From positions 1,488,001 to 1,552,000 of the forward strand of contig NZ_CP009244.1 of the NCBI RefSeq assembly GCF_001941425.1: a DNA stretch of 64,000 nucleotides. Direction: 5' to 3'. Position 1 is the first letter of the stretch; every line of letters begins with the position of its first letter. The notes beneath the pieces were generated by a model. That model worked only from the letters and a program-made list of their open reading frames with translations, ran no database searches and was not told where the DNA came from. Positions 50,726 to 59,671 of the stretch are shown one piece after another. The position numbers and the translations under genes were made by a program. The stretch is from Corynebacterium ammoniagenes DSM 20306 (lineage in GTDB: Bacteria; Actinomycetota; Actinomycetes; Mycobacteriales; Mycobacteriaceae).

Positions 50726-51696
50726 GAAAAGTACTCCTCGTTATCGTGTTCTGATTTATTGGCGTTGATGCCCCGACCCCAATCGGCCGCATTCATCATC
50801 TTTTTGCCTACCGGTTGCAGCTCATCAATGCGCACGGGGTTGGATGCCGTGCCGATGTAGACGGCCTTTTTCGTAATGTGCAGCTGACCTGGTTCCAGGT
50901 GGGGCAGCTCGCCCAGGGCTTCCGCCGCAGCGTGCAGTGGGCTTACCTTGCCGATTTTGACGCGGTCGTCGCCATGCATGGTCCACGCACCGGGGAAGGG
51001 AGAATGCGCACGGATGTGGCGGTCGATGGCAAAATCTGGCTGCGTCCAGCTAATGCGGGCGTCTTCAGTGGTAATTTTTGGCGCATAGGTTGGCTCACCG
51101 TGTTGTGGCTGCGGCACTATCTCGCCGGATTCCAGCCCATCCATGGTGGCTTGCAATAAGTGCGCGCCGGAACGCGATAAACGCTCCAACAGGGATCCGG
51201 CGGTATCGACCGTTTGAATAGTTTCGGTCATCGTGCCCAAGATGGGGCCGGTGTCTAAGCCTTCTTCGATGCGGAAGGTCGTGGCTCCCGTAATATCATC
51301 GCCGGCATTAATGGCCGCTTGAACAGGTGCAGCACCGCGCCAGGCAGGAAGCAAAGAAAAGTGCAGGTTCACCCAGCCATGTGCTGCGATATCTAATAAG
51401 TCTTTGGGTACCAGGTTGCCATATGCCACCACTGGAATGGCATCGGGTGCCAGCTCCCGCAGGCGAGCGCGAATCGCGTCTCCATCCTCAGTATCGGCCT
51501 TCAGCGTGGTTGGGGTCAGCACCTCGATGCCGTGGGCCAGCGCTACTTCTTTGACGGGACTGGGCACCATCTTGCGCCCACGCCCCTTCCGGGCATCAGG
51601 ACGGGTAATCACTGCGACGACGTCGTGGTCAGAAGCAATTAGCGCCTCTAGTGCGGGAACGGCTGGTTCTGGGGTGCCAGCAAATACTAACTTCAT
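50722..51696 (-). CDS. fmt: Methionyl-tRNA formyltransferase
   Basis: Formylates the initiator methionyl-tRNA. The 324-residue protein has the N-terminal [18 protein letters not shown], the formyl-folate loop with [15 protein letters not shown] and the catalytic [20 protein letters not shown]. The C-terminal OB-like domain follows. I start at ATG 51696 ([10 protein letters not shown]); the longer frame to 51768 would overlap def and adds a non-homologous stretch. def lies immediately upstream, as usual. Confidence 0.95.
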   Translation of the reverse strand: MKLVFAGTPEPAVPALEALIASDHDVVAVITRPDARKGRGRKMVPSPVKEVALAHGIEVLTPTTLKADTEDGDAIRARLRELAPDAIPVVAYGNLVPKDLLDIAAHGWVNLHFSLLPAWRGAAPVQAAINAGDDITGATTFRIEEGLDTGPILGTMTETIQTVDTAGSLLERLSRSGAHLLQATMDGLESGEIVPQPQHGEPTYAPKITTEDARISWTQPDFAIDRHIRAHSPFPGAWTMHGDDRVKIGKVSPLHAAAEALGELPHLEPGQLHITKKAVYIGTASNPVRIDELQPVGKKMMNAADWGRGINANKSEHDNEEYFS

Positions 51697-51712
51697 CTCC
51701 GAAAATCGCTTT

Positions 51713-52234
51713 CTATTGATTAAACCAGTCGGAATTGCGGATCTGAGCCATTGCTTGCTTGCGGTCATCCGTTTCTAAACGCTGTAAAAACAGCACGCCA
51801 TCCAGGTGGTCGGTTTCATGCTGCACGCACCGCGCCATCAGTCCCGAAACTACCATGCTGACGGGGTTGCCATGAACGTCCTGGCCGGAGACAGACACAG
51901 TTTCAAAACGCTCTGTTGGCATGGAGATATCCGGAATGGACAAGCATCCTTCATTGCCCACCTGCGTCTTATCGCCAACAGCCTCCCACACCGGATTGAT
52001 GATGGCACCGCGCATGCCGGTCTCCACGCTGGAGCAGTCATAGACAAAGATGCGCTTGAGCAGACCAATTTGGTTAGCCGCAAGGCCTACTCCCCCGGCA
52101 TCATCCATGGTCTCGAGCATGTCTTCGGCGAGCTTTTCTAAAGATTCATCAAATTCGGTGATTTCACCGGCACGGGTGGTCAAGACAGGGTCGCCGTACA
52201 GGCGGATGGCTTTTACGGTCAAAGTTCTTCGCAC
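51713..52234 (-). CDS. def: Peptide deformylase
   Basis: Removes the N-formyl group from nascent proteins. The three metal-site motifs are present in the 173-residue protein: [18 protein letters not shown] and [11 protein letters not shown]. The start is GTG at 52234; a TTG five codons... four codons downstream ([14 protein letters not shown]) also aligns with relatives. It pairs functionally with fmt, 16 bases downstream. Confidence 0.94.
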   Translation of the reverse strand: MRRTLTVKAIRLYGDPVLTTRAGEITEFDESLEKLAEDMLETMDDAGGVGLAANQIGLLKRIFVYDCSSVETGMRGAIINPVWEAVGDKTQVGNEGCLSIPDISMPTERFETVSVSGQDVHGNPVSMVVSGLMARCVQHETDHLDGVLFLQRLETDDRKQAMAQIRNSDWFNQ

Positions 52235-52301
52235 TTTCTCACAATCGATATCGCGTCAGGTTCAACACTAGTGAATTTCAACGTACGCGAGCATTTTACG
52301 G

Positions 52302-54359
52302 TTAACCAATATTGATCGGATCAACTTGGATGCGCAGAGGCAGGTCATCTTTGCGCGCACTGCGGTTGGAATTAGCTGCGCGCAGTGCCTTGCCCAGCTC
52401 CGAGCGCGGCCCCAGTGGGGTGCGGATGAGCAGTCGCTGAGGTGGGCCAAAGCGCTTGGTGTCATATTCCCCCGGCAAAGATAGGTGATCCGGCAACGGG
52501 ACAGGGCCGAGGATCTCTGCGTGTTCAGGAAGTTTGGCAACGGATAAGAAATCATCCAATGCCGCATCAGCGCCATCGATAGCAGCCATGTGCACCGCAG
52601 GTGGAAAGCGCACCTCGCGTCGGGCTGTCAGTTCCATCTGCGCAAAGCCGACGACATCCCAGCCTAAAAAGGCATCAATGACAGGCACGCCTGGGTTCGC
52701 GGCAATCACGACGGCACCGCCGTGGGCAGCGGGGGCCACCATCGTTGCAGCCGCCAGCCATTTCGCCATGGCATCTTCGCCAGCGCGCAGGTCTTGCCGG
52801 TTTAATAAAGCTCCCGCACCCAGCAATAAGGCAGCACCAAAGGCAGGGGTTGTATCCGCTTCATCGCTTGTCGATGCCCCCATGCTCCGCGTCACGCGCG
52901 GCTCGGCGCCCGGGGTTGCCACCACCAGCGCTGGGGCATGCGGGATCTCATCGATGACCTTATTGCCGCCGGAGACAATGATCCGGGTATTGGGAAAGAC
53001 GCGGCCGAGTTCTTCTGCGGTGCGCTCCGATCCCATCACCACTGCGCGCAAACGATTCGAGCCGCACTCGGTGCACTTGAAACGGGTTTCGAGTTTGCCG
53101 CACCATGCACAACTGGGTGTGGCTGCTTGTTCATGAGCGTGTGGCAGGGACAGCGGGCCGTTGCAATGACGACACCGGGCGCGGGTAAAGCACTGTGCGC
53201 AGGCCAAGGTAGGCACGTAGCCTTTGCGCGGTGATTGCACCAGCACGGGCGCACCGCGGTCCAAGGAGCTTTTGACAGCTTGATAGGCCCGGCCATCAAA
53301 AGATGTCGTGCCGGAGGCGAGGCTGCGGGAGAAGTTGAGCCCATACGGTCCCACCGCGATCATGGCAGGCATGCGCGTGCGCAGGGTGGATTCAGCGGCG
53401 ACTAAGTCATGCGCCCACCCGGAGCTGACCAACAATTGCGTCTCCGCGGTACGTGAGTGGCCGACGATCAGCATCGACGCGCCTTCTTTGACGCTGCGCG
53501 TGGTGAGCACTTCCCTGCTGTGGACATAGGGCGCGCTGCGCTCGACCAAGTTGTCATCGCCGTCGTTGAAGATGACCATCAGCCCCAAGTCGTTGACGGG
53601 TGCAAACGCGGCTGATTTCGTGCCGATCACAATGCGTGATTGCCCCACTAAGACGGACAGGTACCGTCGATAGCGCGCCTGCGGGCCTTGGGAGACATTG
53701 AGCACGGTGACTTGTTTCGCCGAGACGTAGTGGCGAAATGCTGCCTCGACCACATCCACATCGGATTGATCCGGCACGACTACTAAGACTCCGCGCCCGC
53801 CGAGGGCGACCTTGGTTCCTAACGCAGCAATGGCTGCGGCCCAATCATCGCCCGGGGCTACCTGCCAGGCGGCACGGGCGGTATGGCCATCGAGGACGAA
53901 ATCTACGAAGGATTCACCGAATTGGTACGCCGACCAGGAAGAAAGATCCGGTTCTGATATCTCGCCTAGTTCCTCAAACGGAGTCTGCAGATCTGCCTCT
54001 TCGGCTTTGGCGTGCCGCGGCGGGATGGCAAAACGAATGATATCGGAACGGTTTCCGCCGTAGCGATCCGCAAGGGCATCAACCAGGCTCGCAAGTTGCG
54101 GCGGGTAGACCTGAAAAGGTGAGATGACCCGGTCAATGAAAGCTAATTTGCCGTCGAAATCGGACTCGCTGAGCCGTTGCAGCAACAGGGCATCGACAAG
54201 CCTGCCGTTGAACCTGATGCGAACCCGCACCCCTGGCTGTGCGGCCTCGGAGTCATCTTCTGTGATCAGGTAATCAAAGGGGCGATCTAGATGGGACACC
54301 CCCAATAAAGGCAACACCCGCACAACCGGTTTCACGGAGGCGGGTGTCTTCTTAGGCAT
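52302..54359 (-). CDS. priA: PriA-like primosomal protein without helicase motifs
   Basis: The 685-residue protein keeps the PriA order: N-terminal 3'-DNA-binding domain with the VRVRIRFNGRLVDALLL segment, a helicase-like core, a zinc-binding cysteine cluster (CAQCFTRARCRHC and CAWCGKL, KCTECG), and the C-terminal domain. The Walker A lysine motif and the DEEH box are missing: the regions read ALGTKVALGGRGVLVVVPDQ and VIFNDGDDNL. This loss is known for actinobacterial PriA and suggests a structural role in replication restart rather than helicase activity. It lies between def and metK, as in relatives. Confidence 0.92.
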   Translation of the reverse strand: MPKKTPASVKPVVRVLPLLGVSHLDRPFDYLITEDDSEAAQPGVRVRIRFNGRLVDALLLQRLSESDFDGKLAFIDRVISPFQVYPPQLASLVDALADRYGGNRSDIIRFAIPPRHAKAEEADLQTPFEELGEISEPDLSSWSAYQFGESFVDFVLDGHTARAAWQVAPGDDWAAAIAALGTKVALGGRGVLVVVPDQSDVDVVEAAFRHYVSAKQVTVLNVSQGPQARYRRYLSVLVGQSRIVIGTKSAAFAPVNDLGLMVIFNDGDDNLVERSAPYVHSREVLTTRSVKEGASMLIVGHSRTAETQLLVSSGWAHDLVAAESTLRTRMPAMIAVGPYGLNFSRSLASGTTSFDGRAYQAVKSSLDRGAPVLVQSPRKGYVPTLACAQCFTRARCRHCNGPLSLPHAHEQAATPSCAWCGKLETRFKCTECGSNRLRAVVMGSERTAEELGRVFPNTRIIVSGGNKVIDEIPHAPALVVATPGAEPRVTRSMGASTSDEADTTPAFGAALLLGAGALLNRQDLRAGEDAMAKWLAAATMVAPAAHGGAVVIAANPGVPVIDAFLGWDVVGFAQMELTARREVRFPPAVHMAAIDGADAALDDFLSVAKLPEHAEILGPVPLPDHLSLPGEYDTKRFGPPQRLLIRTPLGPRSELGKALRAANSNRSARKDDLPLRIQVDPINIG

Positions 54360-54374
54360 AAGTGCCCATTCTAC

Positions 54375-55598
54375 TTAAAGCCCAACTGCTTCACGAAGTG
54401 CATCCACGCGCTCGAGCGATTCCCATGGAAGTTCCAGGTCAGTGCGGCCAAAGTGACCATAGGCCGCCGTTTGACGGTAGATCGGGCGCAGCAGATCCAA
54501 ATCCTTGATAATCGCTGCGGGGCGCAGGTCAAAGACCTTAGACACGCCCGCCTGGATAGCTGCGTCATCCAAACCATTTTTCGCCGTGCCGAAGGTTTCT
54601 ACATACAGACCTACGGGCTTAGCGCGGCCAATGGCGTAAGCGACCTGGACTTCAGCGCGGTCAGCTAGCCCTGCTGCCACAATGGTCTTTGCCACCCAGC
54701 GCATGGCATAAGCTGCCGAACGGTCCACCTTGGATGGATCCTTGCCGGAAAACGCACCGCCACCGTGGCGAGCCATGCCGCCATAGGTATCCACGATGAT
54801 CTTGCGGCCGGTCAGGCCGGCATCACCCATGGGACCGCCGAGGATAAATGAGCCCGAAGGGTTAACTAATAACGTGGTGTTCTCGTTGTAGTACTGCTCA
54901 AGACCTGCGTCTTTAATAACCCATTCCACCACGTGCTCGCGCAGCTGTGCCGCTAGCCAGTTCTGGGTAATTTCTGGATCATGCTGGGTGGAGATGACCA
55001 CGGTGTCCAGCTCTACTGGAGTATCGCCATCGTAGGCGAAGGTAACCTGCGTCTTGCCGTCTGGGCGAAGGTGCGGAACGATATCGTTTTTGCGCACTTC
55101 GGTCAGGCGACGCGACAAGCGGTGTGCCACTGCAATCGGCAGCGGCATGTATTCCTCGGTCTCATTGGTGGCGTAGCCAAACATTAAGCCTTGGTCACCA
55201 GCGCCGGCGACGTCATGTTCTTCAAATTCACCGCCCGAGCGCGCTTCCGTGGAGGTGGTAACGCCATCGCCAATTTCTTGTGACTGCTCACCAATGGAGA
55301 CGCTAACACCACAGGTATTGCCATCGAATCCAACATCGGAGGAGGTAAAACCAATCTCGGTTAGCGTATTGCGCACCAGCGTCGGGATTTCTACATAGCT
55401 GGACGTGCTCACTTCGCCCACCACGTGCACCTGGCCGGTGGTCACCAAAGTTTCTACCGCAACGCGGGCGTTAGGGTCTTTGGCGATAAGGGCATCCAAA
55501 ACAGTATCGGAGATCGCGTCACAGATCTTATCTGGATGGCCTTCGGTTACGGATTCACTGGTAAATAGGCGCTTTGAAGCCTCAGTAGTTGAAGTCAC
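54375..55598 (-). CDS. metK: S-adenosylmethionine synthetase
   Basis: Makes S-adenosylmethionine from methionine and ATP. The 407-residue enzyme has [16 protein letters not shown], the hexapeptide GAGDQG and the glycine-rich [17 protein letters not shown] loop. The length is normal. The upstream 119 bases to coaBC show no SAM riboswitch that I can recognise. Confidence 0.97.
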   Translation of the reverse strand: MTSTTEASKRLFTSESVTEGHPDKICDAISDTVLDALIAKDPNARVAVETLVTTGQVHVVGEVSTSSYVEIPTLVRNTLTEIGFTSSDVGFDGNTCGVSVSIGEQSQEIGDGVTTSTEARSGGEFEEHDVAGAGDQGLMFGYATNETEEYMPLPIAVAHRLSRRLTEVRKNDIVPHLRPDGKTQVTFAYDGDTPVELDTVVISTQHDPEITQNWLAAQLREHVVEWVIKDAGLEQYYNENTTLLVNPSGSFILGGPMGDAGLTGRKIIVDTYGGMARHGGGAFSGKDPSKVDRSAAYAMRWVAKTIVAAGLADRAEVQVAYAIGRAKPVGLYVETFGTAKNGLDDAAIQAGVSKVFDLRPAAIIKDLDLLRPIYRQTAAYGHFGRTDLELPWESLERVDALREAVGL

Positions 55599-55717
55599 TG
55601 GTTCCTTCTTGCGTTGAGATTGTCGGTGTCAATGGAGAAAAAATCTATAAAACGGCACCGGAAAATAGAGGTTAATTGCGTCTACCAATCGTAGACTAAG
55701 TGGTCTATAGCGGCAAC

Positions 55718-57040
55718 CTATCCCCGATTATTATGCCGAATTTCATTCACCACTTGAAGAATCTGCGCGGCCACTACTTGCTTGCTTCCTCGCTTTACGG
55801 TGCGCGGTGCAAGCTCCTTAGTTAGTATCCAGCCCTCGTTATCAGTGTGGCCAAAGACCTTGCCGTCAGAGACATCATTGGCCATTAAAACATCACAGCC
55901 TTTTCGTTCGAACTTCGCCTGCGCCAAGTCCAACGGGGTCTTGTTTTCATCCCCGGTCTCTGCCGCAAAGCCCACGATGGTGGTCTCTGCCGGAATCTCC
56001 CCTGCTTCGCGCGCGGCGACTAAGCCCTTTAAAATGTCTGGGTTTTCGGTCATGTGCAAGGTCGACAGCGCATCATCATTAGTGCCCTTTTTCATCTTCG
56101 ATGTCGCCACCGACGCAGGCCGGTAGTCAGACACGGCAGCAGCCATGATGACGATATCGGCATCGCGTGCGTGCTTTTCCATCTCGGTTTGAAGATCTTG
56201 GGTCGAGACAATGTTGATGACCTCTGCACCCGATGGCGTATGGAGCTCATCGGTATTGCCAGCCACGAGTGTGACCCGTGCTCCCCGCTGGGCGGCAATT
56301 TCTGCCAACGCATAGCCTTGCCGGCCGGATGACCGGTTGCCAATAAAGCGCACGGGATCTAAATCTTCTTGGGTACCGCCGGCGGAAATAACGACTTTGA
56401 GCCCGGACCAATCATAAGGAATTTCCACATTCGAAAGACGGGTGCGCACAACCTCTGCGATCTGCTCAGCTTCCGGCAGGCGGCCCGGGCCGGTGTCCTT
56501 TCCGGTCAGGCGCCCGTGGGCAGGTTCGATGACGGTAATGCCACGGCGGCGCAAGGTAGCCACATTGTCTTGGGTCGCTGCGTTAAACCACATCTCAGTG
56601 TGCATAGCCGGGGCCACGATGACCGGACAGGTTGCCACCAACACCGTGGCGGTCAGCAGGTCATCCGCACGGCCCGCGGCGATGCGCGCAATGACATCGG
56701 CGGTAGCCGGGGCAATCACTACAGCATCAGCGTGCTGTCCGACGTTGACGTGTTGTACTTCGTCCACGGCATCAAAGACGGTCGTGGAGACCGGATTGCC
56801 TGAAAGAGCTTCAAAGGTGGCAGCACCCACGAAGTTTAAAGCCGCTTCAGTGGGAACCACCCGCACGTCATCACCGTGCTCCTTAAAATTACGCACCAAG
56901 TGCGCTGCTTTATACGCTGCGATACCACCGGCAACGCCAACCACGATATTGCGAGGAGCTTCGTGAGGCGCTTCGCTGGGCGTGTGCTGAGGTGCAGTTG
57001 AGCTGGTGGAATTGTGTGCTGGGGTTGTGTTCTCACTCAT
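55718..57040 (-). CDS. coaBC: Coenzyme A biosynthesis bifunctional protein CoaBC
   Basis: Couples phosphopantothenate with cysteine (CoaB) and decarboxylates the product (CoaC). In 440 residues a Thr/Pro/Ser-rich N-terminus of about 30 precedes the CoaC flavoprotein domain (VGVAGGIAAYKAAHLVR, and APAMHTEMW). The CoaB domain starts near ISAGGTQEDLDPVRFIGNRSSG. The CoaC and CoaB motifs look intact. Confidence 0.95.
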   Translation of the reverse strand: MSENTTPAHNSTSSTAPQHTPSEAPHEAPRNIVVGVAGGIAAYKAAHLVRNFKEHGDDVRVVPTEAALNFVGAATFEALSGNPVSTTVFDAVDEVQHVNVGQHADAVVIAPATADVIARIAAGRADDLLTATVLVATCPVIVAPAMHTEMWFNAATQDNVATLRRRGITVIEPAHGRLTGKDTGPGRLPEAEQIAEVVRTRLSNVEIPYDWSGLKVVISAGGTQEDLDPVRFIGNRSSGRQGYALAEIAAQRGARVTLVAGNTDELHTPSGAEVINIVSTQDLQTEMEKHARDADIVIMAAAVSDYRPASVATSKMKKGTNDDALSTLHMTENPDILKGLVAAREAGEIPAETTIVGFAAETGDENKTPLDLAQAKFERKGCDVLMANDVSDGKVFGHTDNEGWILTKELAPRTVKRGSKQVVAAQILQVVNEIRHNNRG

Positions 57041-57158
57041 AGTCAGCCATCCTACCGGGAATGCACAAACCCCTGCCCACCAGCACCCGAGACCACATTG
57101 TTCAATGGATCAGGGTCTGATGAAACAGGGGTTGTAAAGAAAGCCAACCTTTAAAAGA

Positions 57159-57470
57159 CTAAGAGTCGATGCCTTCTTCGTGCTCAAGCAAGCCTGCCTC
57201 GATCTCGCGCAATGCGATAGACAGTGGCTTCTCGCCTGGTTCTGGGGTTACCAGTGGGCCGACGAACTCGAAGACGCCTTCGTCCTGCTCTTGGTAGTAG
57301 CTATTGATCTGACGCGCGCGCTTGGCAGCGAAGATCACGAGTGCATACTTCGACGAAACCGTCTCCAACAGCTCATCAATCGGCGGAGAGGTAATACCAA
57401 TCGGCGTATCGAATACTGGTTCTGGCTTGGTCTCAGAATTGGCAGGGGTGGTCACGTTGGTCACATGCAC
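57159..57470 (-). CDS. rpoZ: RNA polymerase omega subunit
   Basis: The 103-residue small subunit of RNA polymerase. The core segment [31 protein letters not shown] and the end [12 protein letters not shown] are typical. An N-terminal extension of about 25 residues is normal in actinobacteria. ATG 57470 sits close behind AAAAGG; the GTG two codons later is better spaced and may be the true start. gmk lies 36 bases upstream. Confidence 0.93.
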   Translation of the reverse strand: MHVTNVTTPANSETKPEPVFDTPIGITSPPIDELLETVSSKYALVIFAAKRARQINSYYQEQDEGVFEFVGPLVTPEPGEKPLSIALREIEAGLLEHEEGIDS

Positions 57471-57506
57471 CTTTTCTAAAAGTTGCTGATAGATGTTTGA
57501 TTATTC

Positions 57507-58076
57507 CTATCCTTGCAGGATAGCAGTGATGGCCGCAACTGCGTCATCCAGGTTGTCGTTGACAATCACGCGGTCGAACTCAGATTGGCAAGCCAACTCT
57601 TCGCGAGCGGTATCAAGTCGGCGCTCAATCACATCTTGAGGTTCGGTGCCACGACCGGTGAGACGGTCTACCAAGATCTCCCACGACGGTGGAGCTAAGA
57701 AAACCAATTCTGCCTCAGGCAGTGCCTTCTTGACGTTGCGTGCGCCAGCCAGATCCACTTCAACCAACACCGGGCGTGAAGCCTCAAGGGCTTCATTCAC
57801 GGGTTCAGCTGGTGTTCCGGAGCGCTGTAAGCCGCCGTGGATATCTGCCCATTCGAGCATTTCACCGGCATCGATGCGACGCTGGAATTCTTCCGGACTA
57901 ACGAAAAAGTAGTCCACCCCGTCCTGTTCGCCTGGGCGCGGGGCGCGTGTCGTCATGGATACACTGAAGTAGAGCTTGTCTACTTCATGACGCAAGCGCG
58001 AGACCACCGTGGATTTACCTACAGCGGAAGGCCCTGCCAGCACGACAAGGCGTCCGCGGTGATTTGCGCTACTCAT
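57507..58076 (-). CDS. gmk: Guanylate kinase
   Basis: Phosphorylates GMP to GDP. The 189-residue protein has the P-loop [11 protein letters not shown], the GMP-binding [21 protein letters not shown], and [15 protein letters not shown]. It starts 6 bases after mihF ends, so the two are probably translated together, as in other actinobacteria. Confidence 0.96.
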   Translation of the reverse strand: MSSANHRGRLVVLAGPSAVGKSTVVSRLRHEVDKLYFSVSMTTRAPRPGEQDGVDYFFVSPEEFQRRIDAGEMLEWADIHGGLQRSGTPAEPVNEALEASRPVLVEVDLAGARNVKKALPEAELVFLAPPSWEILVDRLTGRGTEPQDVIERRLDTAREELACQSEFDRVIVNDNLDDAVAAITAILQG

Positions 58077-58082
58077 CGACGT

Positions 58083-58403
58083 TTACTCGGAAAAGCCGAA
58101 ACGCTCCAGAAGGGCACGGCGCTGACGGTCGCCCAAGCCGCGCAGACGACGGGTCTGAGCGATCTCGAGGTCTTCCATGATCTCACGAGCTTTGACCTTG
58201 CCAACCTTTGGAAGGGCTTCGAGGAGAGCAGATACCTTGGTCTTGCCGATGATCTCATCGGTTTCTGCCTTCTCGAGGACGTCCTTCAAGGTGGTGTCTC
58301 CGCGCTTGAGGGATGCCTTCAACTCTGCACGAGCCTTGCGAGCCTCTGCGGCCTTGGCGAGAGCTTGCTTGCGTTGCTCATCAGTCAGTTTTGGAAGGGC
58401 CAC
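58083..58403 (-). CDS. mihF: Actinobacterial integration host factor MihF
   Basis: A 106-residue nucleoid-associated DNA-binding protein specific to actinobacteria, unrelated to enterobacterial IHF. A long basic N-terminal helix (LTDEQRKQALAKAAEARKAR) precedes the helix-two-turns-helix DNA-binding domain, including LEALPKVGKVKAREIMEDL and TRRLRGLGDRQRRALLERF. I start at GTG 58403 (VALPKLTDEQ), preceded by GGAGG; the upstream ATG adds six residues absent from relatives. Confidence 0.95.
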   Translation of the reverse strand: MALPKLTDEQRKQALAKAAEARKARAELKASLKRGDTTLKDVLEKAETDEIIGKTKVSALLEALPKVGKVKAREIMEDLEIAQTRRLRGLGDRQRRALLERFGFSE

Positions 58404-58631
58404 GGGTTTCCTCCGATTCATTGGTTGATTAATTGATCCAGTACAAATTACCGGAACTCGAAAGCCTAACTAAGATTTCCTCGTTCTGCTTCGACTTCTG
58501 GCAATCCTAGCACCGCAACGTTATCAAGGTAGATAACGCAACAGATTAGAACGTCTATTTTAGCACGTCACCGCACTACGCAGTTCAAACTACCAGCTCA
58601 TGTACCTGCGTGTAAATTTAGACACGGAAAG
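58404..58631. promoter_or_regulatory. mihF upstream region (no gene seen)
   Basis: This is the mihF-proximal half of the 377-base gap between mihF and pyrF. It is AT-rich and has no supported open frame. It should contain the mihF-gmk promoter or the 5' leader running from the structured segment at 58632-58739. Confidence 0.4.
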
Positions 58632-58739
58632 TGCCCAAAATAGGCATTGCGCTGGCATTCCTTGGAAAAATATGGAGAATTTTAGGCGATTGGCCTTAAA
58701 ATTTCCTAACGAGTTCTTCCCAAGAACCTGCCAGCGCAA
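58632..58739 (-). ncRNA. Candidate structured RNA between pyrF and mihF
   Basis: Nested inverted repeats suggest a multi-stem fold. The outer stem TTGCGCTGGCA (58647-58657) pairs with TGCCAGCGCAA (58729-58739). Inside it are AATTTTAGG with CCTTAAAATT (58678-58703) and a small perfect hairpin GTTCTT-CCC-AAGAAC (58713-58727). TGCC/GGCA at about 58632-58646 adds another stem. This is the arrangement of a three-way junction. It could be the carAB-pyrF terminator region, a mihF leader or a small RNA. I do not match it to a known family. Confidence 0.45.
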
Positions 58740-58780
58740 AATCGTCAGTAAATACCTTCCTGACGCCTATTTAAAGCGTG

Positions 58781-59671
58781 TTAAACCAAGCCTCCATCGA
58801 AGAATTCACGCGCGGTTTCTTGCACAGCTGCGCGCAAGTCAGCGACTTCTGGGCCCACGTTTAAAATCGCGCGAGAAACATTCGGAAACGCCAACTGTGG
58901 CGCGGCCTGCGTGATGTTCGCAACGTCGTCTGCCGTAGCTCCTTGTGCGCCCACACCGGGTAGAAGCACAGGGCCATTGAGCTGGGATAGATCAGGCGGA
59001 GTTTGCAAGGTCGCGCCTACTACTACCCCAATATCACCCGGCACCGGCTCTGCACCGGATTCCTGACCACCGGCGGTGTCAGCACCAAATTCGCTATTAA
59101 ACGCAGCGCAGGTATCCACCACGTGCTGGGCAACAGTCTGCTCCCCATCGCTGAAATTCTGCAACAGAACTGCTTCTGGGTTCGACGTGGCGGCAAGGAC
59201 AAATACCCCACGTCCCGTCTGAGCAGCAAGCTCAAAGACCGGCTGTAGCGCTGCGACACCCAGGTACGGCGACACCGTGACGGCATCAGCACGCAGCGGT
59301 GAGCTGTCCGAAAGCCAGGCATCCGCATAGCCGGCCATCGTGGAGCCAATATCACCGCGTTTAGCATCAGCCACGGTTAGACAACCTGCCTCGCGTAGGT
59401 ACTCCAAGGTGTCTTCTAACACCGCGATACCTTGCGAGCCAAAGCGCTCATAGAAGGCAACCTGGGGTTTGACTAGTGCGGCAGTCTCCGCGAATGCTTC
59501 CACGCAGGTCTCGCTAAAGCGTCGCAAGCCTTCGACGGAGTCTTCCAAGCCCCACTGCTGCAGCAGATACGGGTGTGGGTCAATCCCCACGCACAATCTC
59601 CCGCGCACCTGCCCAGCAGCGACTAAGCGCTCGCCAAAGCCTAATGGTTGGTTACTTGTCTGTTGGACCAT
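58781..59671 (-). CDS. pyrF: Orotidine 5'-phosphate decarboxylase (PyrF, type 2)
   Basis: The last enzyme of UMP synthesis, 296 residues, of the longer type 2 group found in actinobacteria. [15 protein letters not shown] opens the barrel, and [24 protein letters not shown] carries the catalytic Asp-Lys-Asp residues. [12 protein letters not shown] and the phosphate-binding [14 protein letters not shown] follow. I start at ATG 59671 (MVQQTSNQ), 8 bases behind AGGAG; this overlaps the carB end by 20 bases, so translation is coupled. Confidence 0.95.
   Translation of the reverse strand: MVQQTSNQPLGFGERLVAAGQVRGRLCVGIDPHPYLLQQWGLEDSVEGLRRFSETCVEAFAETAALVKPQVAFYERFGSQGIAVLEDTLEYLREAGCLTVADAKRGDIGSTMAGYADAWLSDSSPLRADAVTVSPYLGVAALQPVFELAAQTGRGVFVLAATSNPEAVLLQNFSDGEQTVAQHVVDTCAAFNSEFGADTAGGQESGAEPVPGDIGVVVGATLQTPPDLSQLNGPVLLPGVGAQGATADDVANITQAAPQLAFPNVSRAILNVGPEVADLRAAVQETAREFFDGGLV

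Noticed and set aside
55599-55717. Possible SAM riboswitch upstream of metK.
   Set aside because: The gap is short and AT-rich and none of the conserved SAM-riboswitch helices can be drawn.
57067-57133. AACCCCTG/CAGGGGTT inverted repeat between coaBC and rpoZ as a terminator.
   Set aside because: The loop is about 50 bases with an 8-bp stem, too weak to call.
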